Of a stretch of 47,252 nucleotides of DNA, positions 1 through 7,381 are shown one piece after another. Under the pieces are notes generated by a model. The model saw only the letters and a list, made by a program, of their open reading frames with translations, did no database searches and had not been told where the DNA came from. A program made the position numbers and the translations under genes. The stretch is from JAHHUA01 sp036635475 (GTDB lineage Bacteria > Bacillota > Clostridia > Oscillospirales > Ruminococcaceae). Location: assembly GCA_036635475.1 (NCBI GenBank), contig JAVWQH010000015.1, positions 1-47,252 of the forward strand, written 5' to 3'. Position 1 is the stretch's first letter. The number at the start of each line of letters is the position of its first letter.

Positions 1-254
1 AATCATTTGCTGAAGCTGACACTTTAGACGTGCTACTGCTTAATTCCTTGCCAAGCTTACTATATGTATCAAGCAGTTTTTCGGTTATCTTTTGTCGCAA
101 AACTTCCGGTTCTACCATAATCATTAACCCATTTATGTAGTGTCGATTTTGCCATTCCATATTCAGATGTTATCTCACTGCTGCTTCTTCCTAAATTGTG
201 CATCTTCACTATTTGCTTTTTAAACTCATCAGTGTATTGTTTTGTTTTCACCAT
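1..254 (-). pseudogene. IS3-family transposase OrfA remnant
   Basis: The minus strand from 254 encodes the N-terminal helix-turn-helix half of an IS3-type OrfA (starts MVKTKQYTDEFKKQIVKMHN, then a STLHKWVNDYG recognition-helix region). The frame stops at 69 after about 61 residues, just where the leucine-zipper part should begin. No zipper-like sequence follows in the neighbouring frame. That frame is open to the window edge (reads LLDTYSKLGKELSSS) but does not look like OrfA. No OrfB is visible. Seen: a short HTH transposase piece. Inference: a decayed insertion sequence whose 3' part is deleted or joined to other DNA. Whether an intact copy lies beyond position 1 cannot be seen. Confidence 0.7.
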
Positions 255-473
255 AACTTTTTACTTCACTTGTTTTTTATTTACTTTTTCTCTTATATCA
301 CGTTCTATAAAATGTTGTTGAATTTAGTATAGCCTTATCATAAACTGATATTCTTAATATTGAATCTGATAGGGGAACAGGTTGTTTGTGTTCAAGTGGT
401 AAATAATTTAAACAACATTTTTGACCAATATTATTTATAAAAAAACACTAATAAATCTTGATGCAAAAAATAA
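255..473. other. AT-rich non-coding stretch
   Basis: No convincing gene, RNA or hairpin terminator is visible between the IS fragment and the orphan reading frame. The composition is very AT-rich. It probably includes the outer end of the IS3-type element, but no terminal inverted repeat could be matched because the partner end is missing. Confidence 0.5.
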
Positions 474-713
474 AATTTATTCATAAAAATTCACCAGTAT
501 CATATATTTAGATATAGCACAAAAGGAAAGGAAGCATATGCCATAGAACATAATTTGGATTTCGACGATTATAGAAGAACGGAAAGTGTAGTAAATTTAA
601 GCGGAAAGCAATTTAATATAATAGAAAGATCTCCAATATATAAGGATAATGATTACATATTATTGAAAAATAGTTTAGAAAAAGACTTAAAAAACATATT
701 ACATATGATTTAA
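474..713 (+). pseudogene. Orphan reading frame lacking a start (gene remnant?)
   Basis: One frame is open from just after a TAA at 471-473 to a TAA at 711-713 (about 79 codons). It has protein-like composition, for example STKGKEAYAIEHNLDFDDYR followed by RTESVVNLSGKQFNIIERS. There is no in-frame ATG before the last residues and no ribosome site; a TTG at 555 would leave only 52 codons. I do not recognise the product. It may be the 3' end of a gene truncated by insertion or deletion near the adjacent integrase, or a chance opening in AT-rich DNA. A strong hairpin terminator follows 27 bases later, which favours a former gene end. Confidence 0.35.
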
Positions 714-739
714 CCTTATTATTATTTATTAAATAACTT

Positions 740-783
740 AAAATTGGTATAATGCTATTATAAAGTATTATACCAATTTTTTT
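740..783 (+). terminator. Rho-independent terminator
   Basis: A perfect 14-bp inverted repeat (AAAATTGGTATAAT at 740-753 and its complement at 767-780) has a 13-base loop and runs into TTTTTTT. It lies between the orphan frame and the serine recombinase. The A-rich 5' arm means it could also act on the opposite strand. Confidence 0.75.
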
Positions 784-819
784 ATTTCAACTAGATTTTC
801 GAGAGAAGGAGATAATTAA

Positions 820-2361
820 ATGATTGCGATATATGCAAGACAATCAGTTGAAAAAGAAGATAGTATATCTATAGAAAGTCAGATAGATTTATGCAAAAAA
901 GAATTTAACAATGAACCATATAAAATTTATTGTGATAAAGGATTTTCAGGTAAAAATACCAATAGACCTGAATTTAAAAAAATGGTAGGAGATATAAAAT
1001 TAAATATTATATCAAAAGTTATTGTCTATAAATTAGATCGAATAAGTAGATCAATCTTGGATTTTTCTAATATGATGAGTGCTTTTGAAAAATACAATGT
1101 AGAATTTGTATCACATACAGAAAAATTTGATACATCTACACCAATGGGTAGAGCAATGTTAAATATTTGTATTGTATTTGCTCAATTAGAGAGAGAAACT
1201 ATTCAGATGCGAGTTAAAGATGCTTATAGCTCAAGATGTAGAAAAGGGTTTTATATGGGAGGTAGAACTCCATATGGTTTTAATAAAGAAAACTGTGTAA
1301 TAGATAATATTAATACTTCTAAATTAGTACCGATTGCTGAAGAAGTGGCACAAATTCAATACATTTACAAAGAATATTCAAAACCTGCTAGTGTAATAAA
1401 CAATATAGTTAAGCAATTAAAAATTAATGGTATTACAAAAAGAAAAGGTATTGATTGGTGCGGCAGCAGAATAACGGAAATATTAAGAAACCCTATTTAT
1501 GTTAAGGCTGATATCAACATTTACAATTATTACAAAGAAAGAGGCACTAATATTATAAATAGTATTAATGATTTTAATGGCATAAATGGTTGTTATTTAT
1601 ATAGTAATGTTGATAAAACAGACAATCCCAAACTTCATAAAAATATGTCTAATTATAAAAATTTAATATTAGTTATCGCCCCTAGTAATGGCATTATTGA
1701 TTCAGAAACATGGTTAAAATGTAGATATAAATCAGAAGATAATATATTCTTTGGGAAATCCAAACAATCAGTACACACATGGTTGCATAAAAAACTCAAA
1801 TGTAGAAAATGCGGTTATGCTCTAAGATATGCTGTATGGGAGAATAAAACCCAAACTATCAAAAACGAATACTACGTATGTAGTGCAACTGGAAATACAA
1901 AAAATTGTGAAGGAATAGGTGCAATTAAAAAGGATTTTTTAGAGGAAACAATATGGTGCTGTATTAAAACTAAATTAAATGAATTTGATTTAGAATATGC
2001 CATTGTAAATAGTAATCAAAATGAAGATAACAAATTAATTAATAATGAAATTTTAATTCTTGAAAATGAAATCAATACTTTAATGTCAAAATTAATAAGT
2101 GCAAATGATAGCGTAATGAAATATATAAATTTAGAAATCGAAAAAAGAGATAAGAAGTTAACCATATTAAATGACAAACTTTTATCACTTAATCGTGAAA
2201 ACACTATAAAAAAAGAAAAATTAAAATCATTACAACCTATGAGTAATAAAATTAAAAACTTCGATAATATTTCATTTGAAGAAAAAAGAGAAATTGCAGA
2301 TTTATTAATCAAAAAAATCCTTATAGACAAGGAAAATATAGAAATCATATGGTCTATATAA
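820..2361 (+). CDS. Large serine recombinase (site-specific integrase)
   Basis: A 513-residue large serine recombinase, the class used by phages and mobilisable elements for attP x attB integration. Seen in order: an N-terminal resolvase domain with nucleophile Ser9 in YARQS and Arg74/Arg77 in KLDRISRS; a recombinase domain around 140-300; a zinc-ribbon with Cys328, Cys331, Cys354 and Cys363; and a Lys/Glu/Asn-rich coiled coil around 405-475. All catalytic residues look intact. The start follows AGAAGGAGA. No phage, conjugation or cargo gene is next to it, so this is either a solitary integrase or the end of a decayed element. The family is certain; the element type and target site are unknown. 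Confidence 0.93.
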   Translation: MIAIYARQSVEKEDSISIESQIDLCKKEFNNEPYKIYCDKGFSGKNTNRPEFKKMVGDIKLNIISKVIVYKLDRISRSILDFSNMMSAFEKYNVEFVSHTEKFDTSTPMGRAMLNICIVFAQLERETIQMRVKDAYSSRCRKGFYMGGRTPYGFNKENCVIDNINTSKLVPIAEEVAQIQYIYKEYSKPASVINNIVKQLKINGITKRKGIDWCGSRITEILRNPIYVKADINIYNYYKERGTNIINSINDFNGINGCYLYSNVDKTDNPKLHKNMSNYKNLILVIAPSNGIIDSETWLKCRYKSEDNIFFGKSKQSVHTWLHKKLKCRKCGYALRYAVWENKTQTIKNEYYVCSATGNTKNCEGIGAIKKDFLEETIWCCIKTKLNEFDLEYAIVNSNQNEDNKLINNEILILENEINTLMSKLISANDSVMKYINLEIEKRDKKLTILNDKLLSLNRENTIKKEKLKSLQPMSNKIKNFDNISFEEKREIADLLIKKILIDKENIEIIWSI

Positions 2362-2380
2362 GGTTTTTTTTATTGTGTAA

Positions 2381-2482
2381 TTTTCATTGCTATCTAACTG
2401 TTTAGGCGAATCTTTGCGAATTGTTCAAGATAAATTAGATTCAAAGAATTTTTACGCATTTAACCCATCGTTTGATAAGTAA
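2381..2482 (+). pseudogene. Orphan C-terminal coding fragment
   Basis: Between the recombinase stop and a terminator there is a frame open from 2381 to TAA at 2480-2482. It reads like the end of a real protein (LGESLRIVQDKLDSKNFYAF, then NPSFDK). It has no start codon and no ribosome site, and lies directly before a strong terminator, the position expected for a gene's 3' end. I do not recognise the family. Inference: the upstream part of this gene was displaced by insertion of the recombinase-bearing DNA, or deleted. Confidence 0.45.
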
Positions 2483-2498
2483 TTAAAAATATTATCAT

Positions 2499-2546
2499 AA
2501 CAGCAATACAAATATCAGTACGCTGACTTTTGTATTGCTGTTAATT
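2499..2546 (+). terminator. Hairpin terminator
   Basis: Arms AACAGCAATACAAA (2499-2512) and its complement (2529-2542) enclose an inner TCAG/CTGA stem with a TACG loop. The run AATTTATT follows. It terminates the truncated reading frame just upstream and isolates the purine-nucleoside phosphorylase operon. Confidence 0.7.
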
Positions 2547-2632
2547 TATTAATACAATTGTTGATAAAATACTGTACAATGCTTAATAAAATGATATAAT
2601 TAATATAATTATAAATTTTAAGGAGTGGTGAT

Positions 2633-3463
2633 ATGGAAGAATTTACATATTCATTTTATAAAAAAAGTGCAGATTACATTTTAAGCAAAATAAAAGTTAA
2701 ACCCGAGATAGCTTTGGTGTTAGGTTCAGGACTTGGCTCAATTTCAGATGAAATAAAAGAACAAACTATAATAAACTATAACGATATACCGAATTTTCTC
2801 CATACAACAGTTAAATCCCATTTGGGAAAACTGATTTTCGGACAACTTGGCGGGAAAAATGTTGTTTGTATGTCGGGAAGATTTCATTATTATGAGGGAT
2901 ACGATTTTGAACAACTTGCAGCACCTATAAGAGTTTTTAAGCTAATTGGAGTTGAAAAAACTATCCTAACCAATGCTGCCGGTGCTATAAATACACAATT
3001 TAAAGTTGGCGATTTGATGATTATTAATGACCACATCAAGCTTGCAGGAGCAAGTCCTATGAGAGGAAAAAATATTGAAGAATTTGGTGACAGATTTTTT
3101 GATGTATCAGATATGTACACAAAAGAATTAAGAAATATTGCTTGGAATTGTGTGAAAAAACTAGGTCAAAGCGACTGTACACATGATGGCGTATATTATT
3201 ATGCTGGTGGGCCACAGTTTGAAACACCGGCTGAAATTCGTGCTATGAGAATGTTGGGTGGCGATGCAGTTGGAATGTCAACCGTTACAGAGGCAATTAC
3301 TGCTGCACATTGTAATATGAAATTGCTTGCACTTTCCCTTATGACCAATATGGCAGCCGGAGTTTTGGATAAAAAATTAACTTCCGAAGAGGTTGATGTG
3401 GCAGCACTTGAAGCTTCAGGCAGATTAAAAGTTTTAATAAAAGAAATTGTTAAGGAGATATAA
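2633..3463 (+). CDS. punA: Purine-nucleoside phosphorylase (trimeric PNP/MTAP family)
   Basis: A 276-residue member of the trimeric nucleoside phosphorylase family. It cleaves purine nucleosides with phosphate to base plus (deoxy)ribose 1-phosphate. Seen: the phosphate loop VLGSGLG near the N terminus, GRFHYYEGY, LTNAAGAIN, the FETPAEIR and DAVGMST purine-site segment, and an Asn in LMTNMAAG. In this family Asn there marks 6-oxopurine substrates (inosine, methylthioinosine), whereas true MTA phosphorylases carry Asp. The start follows AAGGAGTGGTGAT directly. The next gene starts 4 bases after the stop. With the downstream deaminase, aldolase and isomerase, the natural substrate may be a 5'-modified inosine rather than inosine itself; that is inference. 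Confidence 0.93.
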   Translation: MEEFTYSFYKKSADYILSKIKVKPEIALVLGSGLGSISDEIKEQTIINYNDIPNFLHTTVKSHLGKLIFGQLGGKNVVCMSGRFHYYEGYDFEQLAAPIRVFKLIGVEKTILTNAAGAINTQFKVGDLMIINDHIKLAGASPMRGKNIEEFGDRFFDVSDMYTKELRNIAWNCVKKLGQSDCTHDGVYYYAGGPQFETPAEIRAMRMLGGDAVGMSTVTEAITAAHCNMKLLALSLMTNMAAGVLDKKLTSEEVDVAALEASGRLKVLIKEIVKEI

Positions 3464-3467
3464 TAAA

Positions 3468-4769
3468 ATGCTTTTTAAGAATATAACTGTAGTTGGAGAG
3501 AATTATGAAGTTTTCAAGAACGCAAATTTATTAGTTGAAGGCGAAAAAATAATATATATTGGAAATGAAATGCCAAAAGATTATGAGGGAGAAATTTTTG
3601 ACGGAGAAAACAAGATTGCAATGCCGGGTTATTACAATCTTCACAGTCATGTTCCAATGACATTAATACGAGGATATGGCGAGGGTTTGCCACTAAAACG
3701 TTGGTTGGAAGAAAGAATGTTTCCGTTTGAAGATTTAATGTCAGCAGACGATATGTATTGGGGGTCAATGCTTGGGATTGCTGAAATGCTTGCAAGTGGT
3801 GCTGTTTCGTTTAATGATATGTATATGGAAACTCAAGCAATAACTAAATCAGTTGAAGAAACCGGAATTAAGGCTAATATTGCAAGAGCTTGTACATCAT
3901 TTAGCGATGACGTTCATTTTCAAGATGTTGACGAGTGGGAGGCAATTCATTTTCTGCAAGATTATATGAAAAATTCATCTAACAATAGAATAATTGGTGA
4001 ATGTTCAATACACGCAGAGTATACATCAAAGGAAACGCTCGTTAGGGAAGTGGCTGAATATTCGGCTAAGAATGGGCTTAATATGCATATTCATCTTTCC
4101 GAAACACAAAATGAACATAAAGAATGTAAAACAAGACATATGGGAATGACACCGACAGAATGGTTCGATTATTGTGGAGTTTTTAATTCTCCAACGATTG
4201 CGGCACATTGCGTTTGTGTTGAAGAAAGAGATATGGAAATTTTGGCAAAACATAAAGTTACAGTTGCACATTGCCCATCAAGTAATTTAAAACTTGGTAG
4301 TGGTATTGCACCAATTAAGGAAATGATTGAAAAAGGAATCCGAGTTGGAATAGGCACAGATGGAGCAGCAAGTAATAATAACTTAAATATGCACGAGGAA
4401 GTAAATTTAGCCTCAATTTTACATAAAGGTGTCAATAAAAATTCTGAAGATTTCGGACCGGAAAAAATGCTTAAAATGGCATGCGAAGATGCAGCAGCAG
4501 CACAGGGCAGAAATGATTGTGGTGTTTTAAAGGTTGGAAATAAAGCTGATATAGTTGTTTTTGATTTGAATAAACCTCATTTATGCCCAGTTTATGATGC
4601 TCTGGCAACGATAATGTATTCAGCAAATGCAAGCGATATATGCTTGACAATGGTTGACGGAAAAGTGTTGTACAAAAACGGTGTCTACACCACGATTGAT
4701 ATTGAAAAGGTTTTGTTTAACGCAAATCGTATCAGAGATGAAAAACTTGCGATTTTAAACAAGAGATAA
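3468..4769 (+). CDS. mtaD: 5'-methylthioadenosine/S-adenosylhomocysteine/5'-deoxyadenosine deaminase (amidohydrolase)
   Basis: A 433-residue amidohydrolase of the MtaD/DadD group (COG0402). It hydrolytically deaminates adenosine-type nucleosides, mainly MTA, SAH or 5'-deoxyadenosine, to the inosine form. Metal-site residues are visible: His59 and His61 (LHSH), His209 (HIHLSE), His247 (AAHCV) and Asp298 (GIGTDGA). Start chosen at 3468, 8 bases after AAGGAGA; an in-frame codon at 3447 would lie inside the upstream gene and has no ribosome site. It sits between the phosphorylase and the aldolase in a tight operon. Deamination would supply the 6-oxopurine nucleoside that the upstream phosphorylase appears built for. 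Exact substrate preference cannot be read from sequence. Confidence 0.9.
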   Translation: MLFKNITVVGENYEVFKNANLLVEGEKIIYIGNEMPKDYEGEIFDGENKIAMPGYYNLHSHVPMTLIRGYGEGLPLKRWLEERMFPFEDLMSADDMYWGSMLGIAEMLASGAVSFNDMYMETQAITKSVEETGIKANIARACTSFSDDVHFQDVDEWEAIHFLQDYMKNSSNNRIIGECSIHAEYTSKETLVREVAEYSAKNGLNMHIHLSETQNEHKECKTRHMGMTPTEWFDYCGVFNSPTIAAHCVCVEERDMEILAKHKVTVAHCPSSNLKLGSGIAPIKEMIEKGIRVGIGTDGAASNNNLNMHEEVNLASILHKGVNKNSEDFGPEKMLKMACEDAAAAQGRNDCGVLKVGNKADIVVFDLNKPHLCPVYDALATIMYSANASDICLTMVDGKVLYKNGVYTTIDIEKVLFNANRIRDEKLAILNKR

Positions 4770-4779
4770 GGACGGAAAA

Positions 4780-5421
4780 ATGCAGATAGATTTACTTAAA
4801 AATCAGGTGCTTTTGAAGTCAAAAGAAGCATATGCTGAAAAACTTTTTGCGGGAACAAGCGGAAATTTGAGCATTTTTGATAGAGAAAGCGGCTTGATGG
4901 CAATAACTCCCACATCAATTCCATATCCAGAATTAGAATTGGAAGATATAGTTTTAATCAGATTAAATGGTGATGTTGAAAGTGGACTGCATAAACCATC
5001 TTCTGAATGGCGAATGCACGCAGAAATCTATAAAAATCGTGAAGATGTAAACGCAATTGTACATACTCATTCGCCATTTGCCACAGCATTTGCAGTTGCA
5101 AATCAGAACATACCTGTGATTTTGATTGAGATGATGTTTTTCTTGCTTGGCGATGTGCCACTTGCTGACTATCAATCACCAGGTTCAAAAGAGCTTGGAA
5201 TTTCCGTAGTTGAGGCACTACAAAAGCGTGGTTCAGCACTTTTAGCTAATCATGGAATAGTTGCAATTGGCAAGGATATTGATGAGGCATACATTAGAGC
5301 TATTTATACAGAAGATGCAGCAAGTATTTATATAAAGGCAAAGACAATTGGAGAACCAAAGATTATACCAATGGAAGAGCAAAACAAAATACGTGACAAA
5401 ATGGGCATTAAAGCTGAATAA
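4780..5421 (+). CDS. Class II aldolase (methylthioribulose-/5-deoxyribulose-1-phosphate aldolase type)
   Basis: A 213-residue zinc-dependent class II aldolase of the FucA/Ald2/DrdA type. Seen: the phosphate-binding GTSGNLS (25-31), catalytic Glu76 in SSEWRMH, and zinc ligands His95, His97 (VHTHS) and His158 (ANHG). The full set means it is an aldolase, not the related 4-epimerase alone. Known relatives split fuculose-1-P, 5-methylthioribulose-1-P or 5-deoxyribulose-1-P into dihydroxyacetone phosphate and an aldehyde. It follows the deaminase by 10 bases and precedes an MtnA-like isomerase. That context favours the methylthio-/deoxyribulose phosphate role (DHAP shunt) over fucose use, since no fucose genes are near. 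Confidence 0.88.
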   Translation: MQIDLLKNQVLLKSKEAYAEKLFAGTSGNLSIFDRESGLMAITPTSIPYPELELEDIVLIRLNGDVESGLHKPSSEWRMHAEIYKNREDVNAIVHTHSPFATAFAVANQNIPVILIEMMFFLLGDVPLADYQSPGSKELGISVVEALQKRGSALLANHGIVAIGKDIDEAYIRAIYTEDAASIYIKAKTIGEPKIIPMEEQNKIRDKMGIKAE

Positions 5422-5473
5422 AATCAATAATTGACTATCTAACGATTGGTAGTTTGAAAGGACGTACAACAAT

Positions 5474-6550
5474 TTGATTAGAGCGGATAAAGACCTTGCG
5501 TTTATGCTAAGATACGAAAATATAGCCTGGTACGATGACTGTAAAGTAAAAATACTTGACAGACGTATTTACCCAATAAAAACCGAATTTGTTACCTGTT
5601 ATAATCATAAAGAAGTTGCTAAAGCTATCGCTGATATGGTGACACAAAGTGGTGGACCATATACAGCAGCGGCGATGGGTATGGTTTTAGCTACATATGA
5701 AGCTAAGAATAAAAACAAAAAAGATATGATTGCGTATCTTGAAGATGCGGCATATACTCTTTCTCATGCAAGACCGACAACAGTTTCAAATATGGTTAAA
5801 ACCGTTAACGTATGCCTTAATTCAGCCAAAACAGCTATCGAAAGCGGGGAAGATGTTGTTACTGCGGTTTTCAATACAGCAGTTGATGAAGTAAACAAAA
5901 AATACGAAAGATTTGAAAAAGTCGGAGAATATCTGGCATCTAAATTTCCACAAAATGGAACAGTTATGACACAATGTTTTGGTGAAACGATAATCGGAAT
6001 GATGTTAAGAGCTTGCAGAAAAAACAATAAAAACGTGAAATTTATATGTCCGGAAACAAGACCTTATTTCCAAGGAGCAAGGCTGACAGCTAGTTGTATT
6101 TGCGATATGGGGTTTGATGTTACAGTTATAACTGACAATATGCCAGCTTTTGTGATGAAAGAAAAGAATGTAGACGTTTTCACTTCAGCGGCTGATGTAA
6201 TAACAATGGACGGATATGTTGTGAATAAAATAGGCACTTTTCAAATTGCATTAGCGGCAAATTATTGGGGAATACCATATTATGTCACAGGAACACCAGA
6301 TATTTCTCACCCAACAATTGACACTGTTAAAATCGAACAACGTGACCCACTTTTAGTTATGGAATCACTGGGAACAAAAACAACAATGGAAGGTGTAAAG
6401 GGATATTATCCTGCTTTTGATATAACACCACCAAAGTTGTGCAATGGCGTTGTCACAGATAAAGGAATTTATCCTCCATTTGATTTATATGCTTATTATA
6501 AAGATTGGGACAAGACAAAAGGTGATATAAATTCAGCATATTGCCCATAA
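5474..6550 (+). CDS. MtnA-like aldose-1-phosphate isomerase (eIF-2B alpha/beta/delta family)
   Basis: A 358-residue member of the eIF-2B-like isomerase family, whose best-known enzyme is 5-methylthioribose-1-phosphate isomerase MtnA. The catalytic pair is present: Cys168 in VMTQC and Asp246 in TMDGYVVNKIGT. It also has the N-terminal LDRRIYP and GPYTAAAMG segments. Start taken at TTG 5474: the LAFMLRYENIAWY segment looks conserved and AAAGGA lies upstream; ATG at 5504 would cut it. In the operon it would turn 5-methylthioribose- or 5-deoxyribose-1-P into the ketose for the aldolase upstream. A ribose-1,5-bisphosphate isomerase role is the main alternative. A terminator follows. Confidence 0.85.
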   Translation: MIRADKDLAFMLRYENIAWYDDCKVKILDRRIYPIKTEFVTCYNHKEVAKAIADMVTQSGGPYTAAAMGMVLATYEAKNKNKKDMIAYLEDAAYTLSHARPTTVSNMVKTVNVCLNSAKTAIESGEDVVTAVFNTAVDEVNKKYERFEKVGEYLASKFPQNGTVMTQCFGETIIGMMLRACRKNNKNVKFICPETRPYFQGARLTASCICDMGFDVTVITDNMPAFVMKEKNVDVFTSAADVITMDGYVVNKIGTFQIALAANYWGIPYYVTGTPDISHPTIDTVKIEQRDPLLVMESLGTKTTMEGVKGYYPAFDITPPKLCNGVVTDKGIYPPFDLYAYYKDWDKTKGDINSAYCP

Positions 6551-6558
6551 ATCCTAAG

Positions 6559-6597
6559 CAAACTATCATTAAAATTAACTAGTGATAGTTTGTTTTT
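6559..6597 (+). terminator. Terminator of the nucleoside salvage operon
   Basis: Ten-bp inverted repeat CAAACTATCA (6559-6568) and TGATAGTTTG (6583-6592), followed by TTTTTAT. It begins 8 bases after the isomerase stop. Confidence 0.75.
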
Positions 6598-6611
6598 ATA
6601 TTGTAAATCAG

Positions 6612-6640
6612 TTGACTTACTAATGAATGTTAGGTATAAT
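6612..6640 (+). promoter_or_regulatory. Sigma-A type promoter of tetR
   Basis: TTGACT (6612-6617) and TATAAT (6635-6640) are separated by 17 bases. The near-consensus match lies 42 bases upstream of the chosen TetR start. CTAA/TTAG half-sites between the boxes could belong to an autoregulatory operator, but the palindrome is weak. Confidence 0.75.
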
Positions 6641-6681
6641 ATGGATATAAATATTATGCAATTTGCGGAATGGAGAAAGTT

Positions 6682-7320
6682 ATGGCTAAAATTATGACAA
6701 CTAGAGAAAAAATACTTAACCTTTGCTTAAATCTTTTTGCTAAAAAAGGATTTGATGGTGTTTCATTGCGTGACATTGCTTCAGGAGTGGGAATTAAAGA
6801 GAGTTCTGTTTATAACCACTTTAAAAGCAAACAAGATATTTTGGATTGTTTGATTAAAGATAATATTCAAATTTGCGAAAATAATATTTCTCAAATATTT
6901 GAAGGAATAAATTTAGCAAATAATCAAGATATTTACTTGTCCGATAAAGGCTTTCAAATGATAGGGGAAAAGTTGTTTGAAAAGTTTTTTATGGATAAAA
7001 ACGTTACAAAATTTTGGAGTATTCTTACTATTGAGCAATTTAAAAATAAAAATGTTGCTGAAATGCAGAGTAAGCTATTTTTTGACGATATTTTAGGATA
7101 TATTATGAATATGTTTTATGAAATGACTGAAAAAAACATTTTGATTAATGTTTCACCGGCTGTTTTAGCCTTGGAATTTTATTCACCGATATATATGGTT
7201 TATCAACGATATATTGCCTCAGGATTTGAAAATTTAACTGAAATTCAACCTTTTGCCAAAAGTATGATAAGCGAACATATTTCAAACTTTTGTAAAAATT
7301 ATCGTGCAACAAATAAATAA
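6682..7320 (+). CDS. TetR/AcrR family transcriptional regulator
   Basis: A one-domain-plus-ligand-pocket repressor of about 212 residues. The N-terminal DNA-binding part is classic TetR: REKILNLCLNLFAKKGFDGV, then SLRDIASGVGIKESSVYNHF as the helix-turn-helix. The C-terminal half is helical and unassigned, so the ligand is unknown. Start chosen at ATG 6682, with GGAG 7 bases before it; the in-frame ATG at 6670 has no ribosome site and contains that GGAG. The gene has its own strong promoter, and yfhO follows after 61 bases on the same strand without a clear terminator. It may therefore control itself and the teichoic-acid glycosylation pair; control of the upstream salvage operon is also possible. 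Confidence 0.9.
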   Translation: MAKIMTTREKILNLCLNLFAKKGFDGVSLRDIASGVGIKESSVYNHFKSKQDILDCLIKDNIQICENNISQIFEGINLANNQDIYLSDKGFQMIGEKLFEKFFMDKNVTKFWSILTIEQFKNKNVAEMQSKLFFDDILGYIMNMFYEMTEKNILINVSPAVLALEFYSPIYMVYQRYIASGFENLTEIQPFAKSMISEHISNFCKNYRATNK

Positions 7321-7325
7321 TTAAT

Positions 7326-7367
7326 GAATAATGAGTATTGCGAACAAAATGTAGTAATACTTTATTC
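7326..7367 (+). promoter_or_regulatory. Inverted repeat between tetR and yfhO
   Basis: GAATAATGAGTATT (7326-7339) and AATACTTTATTC (7356-7367) form an imperfect stem just upstream of the yfhO ribosome site. There is no U-tract, so it is not an ordinary terminator. It could be an operator for the adjacent TetR protein or an mRNA structure affecting yfhO translation. Confidence 0.3.
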
Positions 7368-7381
7368 GTGAGGTGTATTCA

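Noticed and set aside
2016..2348. Minus-strand 110-residue frame inside the recombinase gene
   Set aside because: It is the antisense of the coiled-coil codons, hydrophobic only because the sense strand is Lys/Asn/Glu-rich.
5433..5455. ACTATC/GGTAGT inverted repeat before the isomerase gene as a terminator
   Set aside because: The stem is short with a mismatch and no T-run, and the four genes look like one operon; at most a weak mRNA hairpin.
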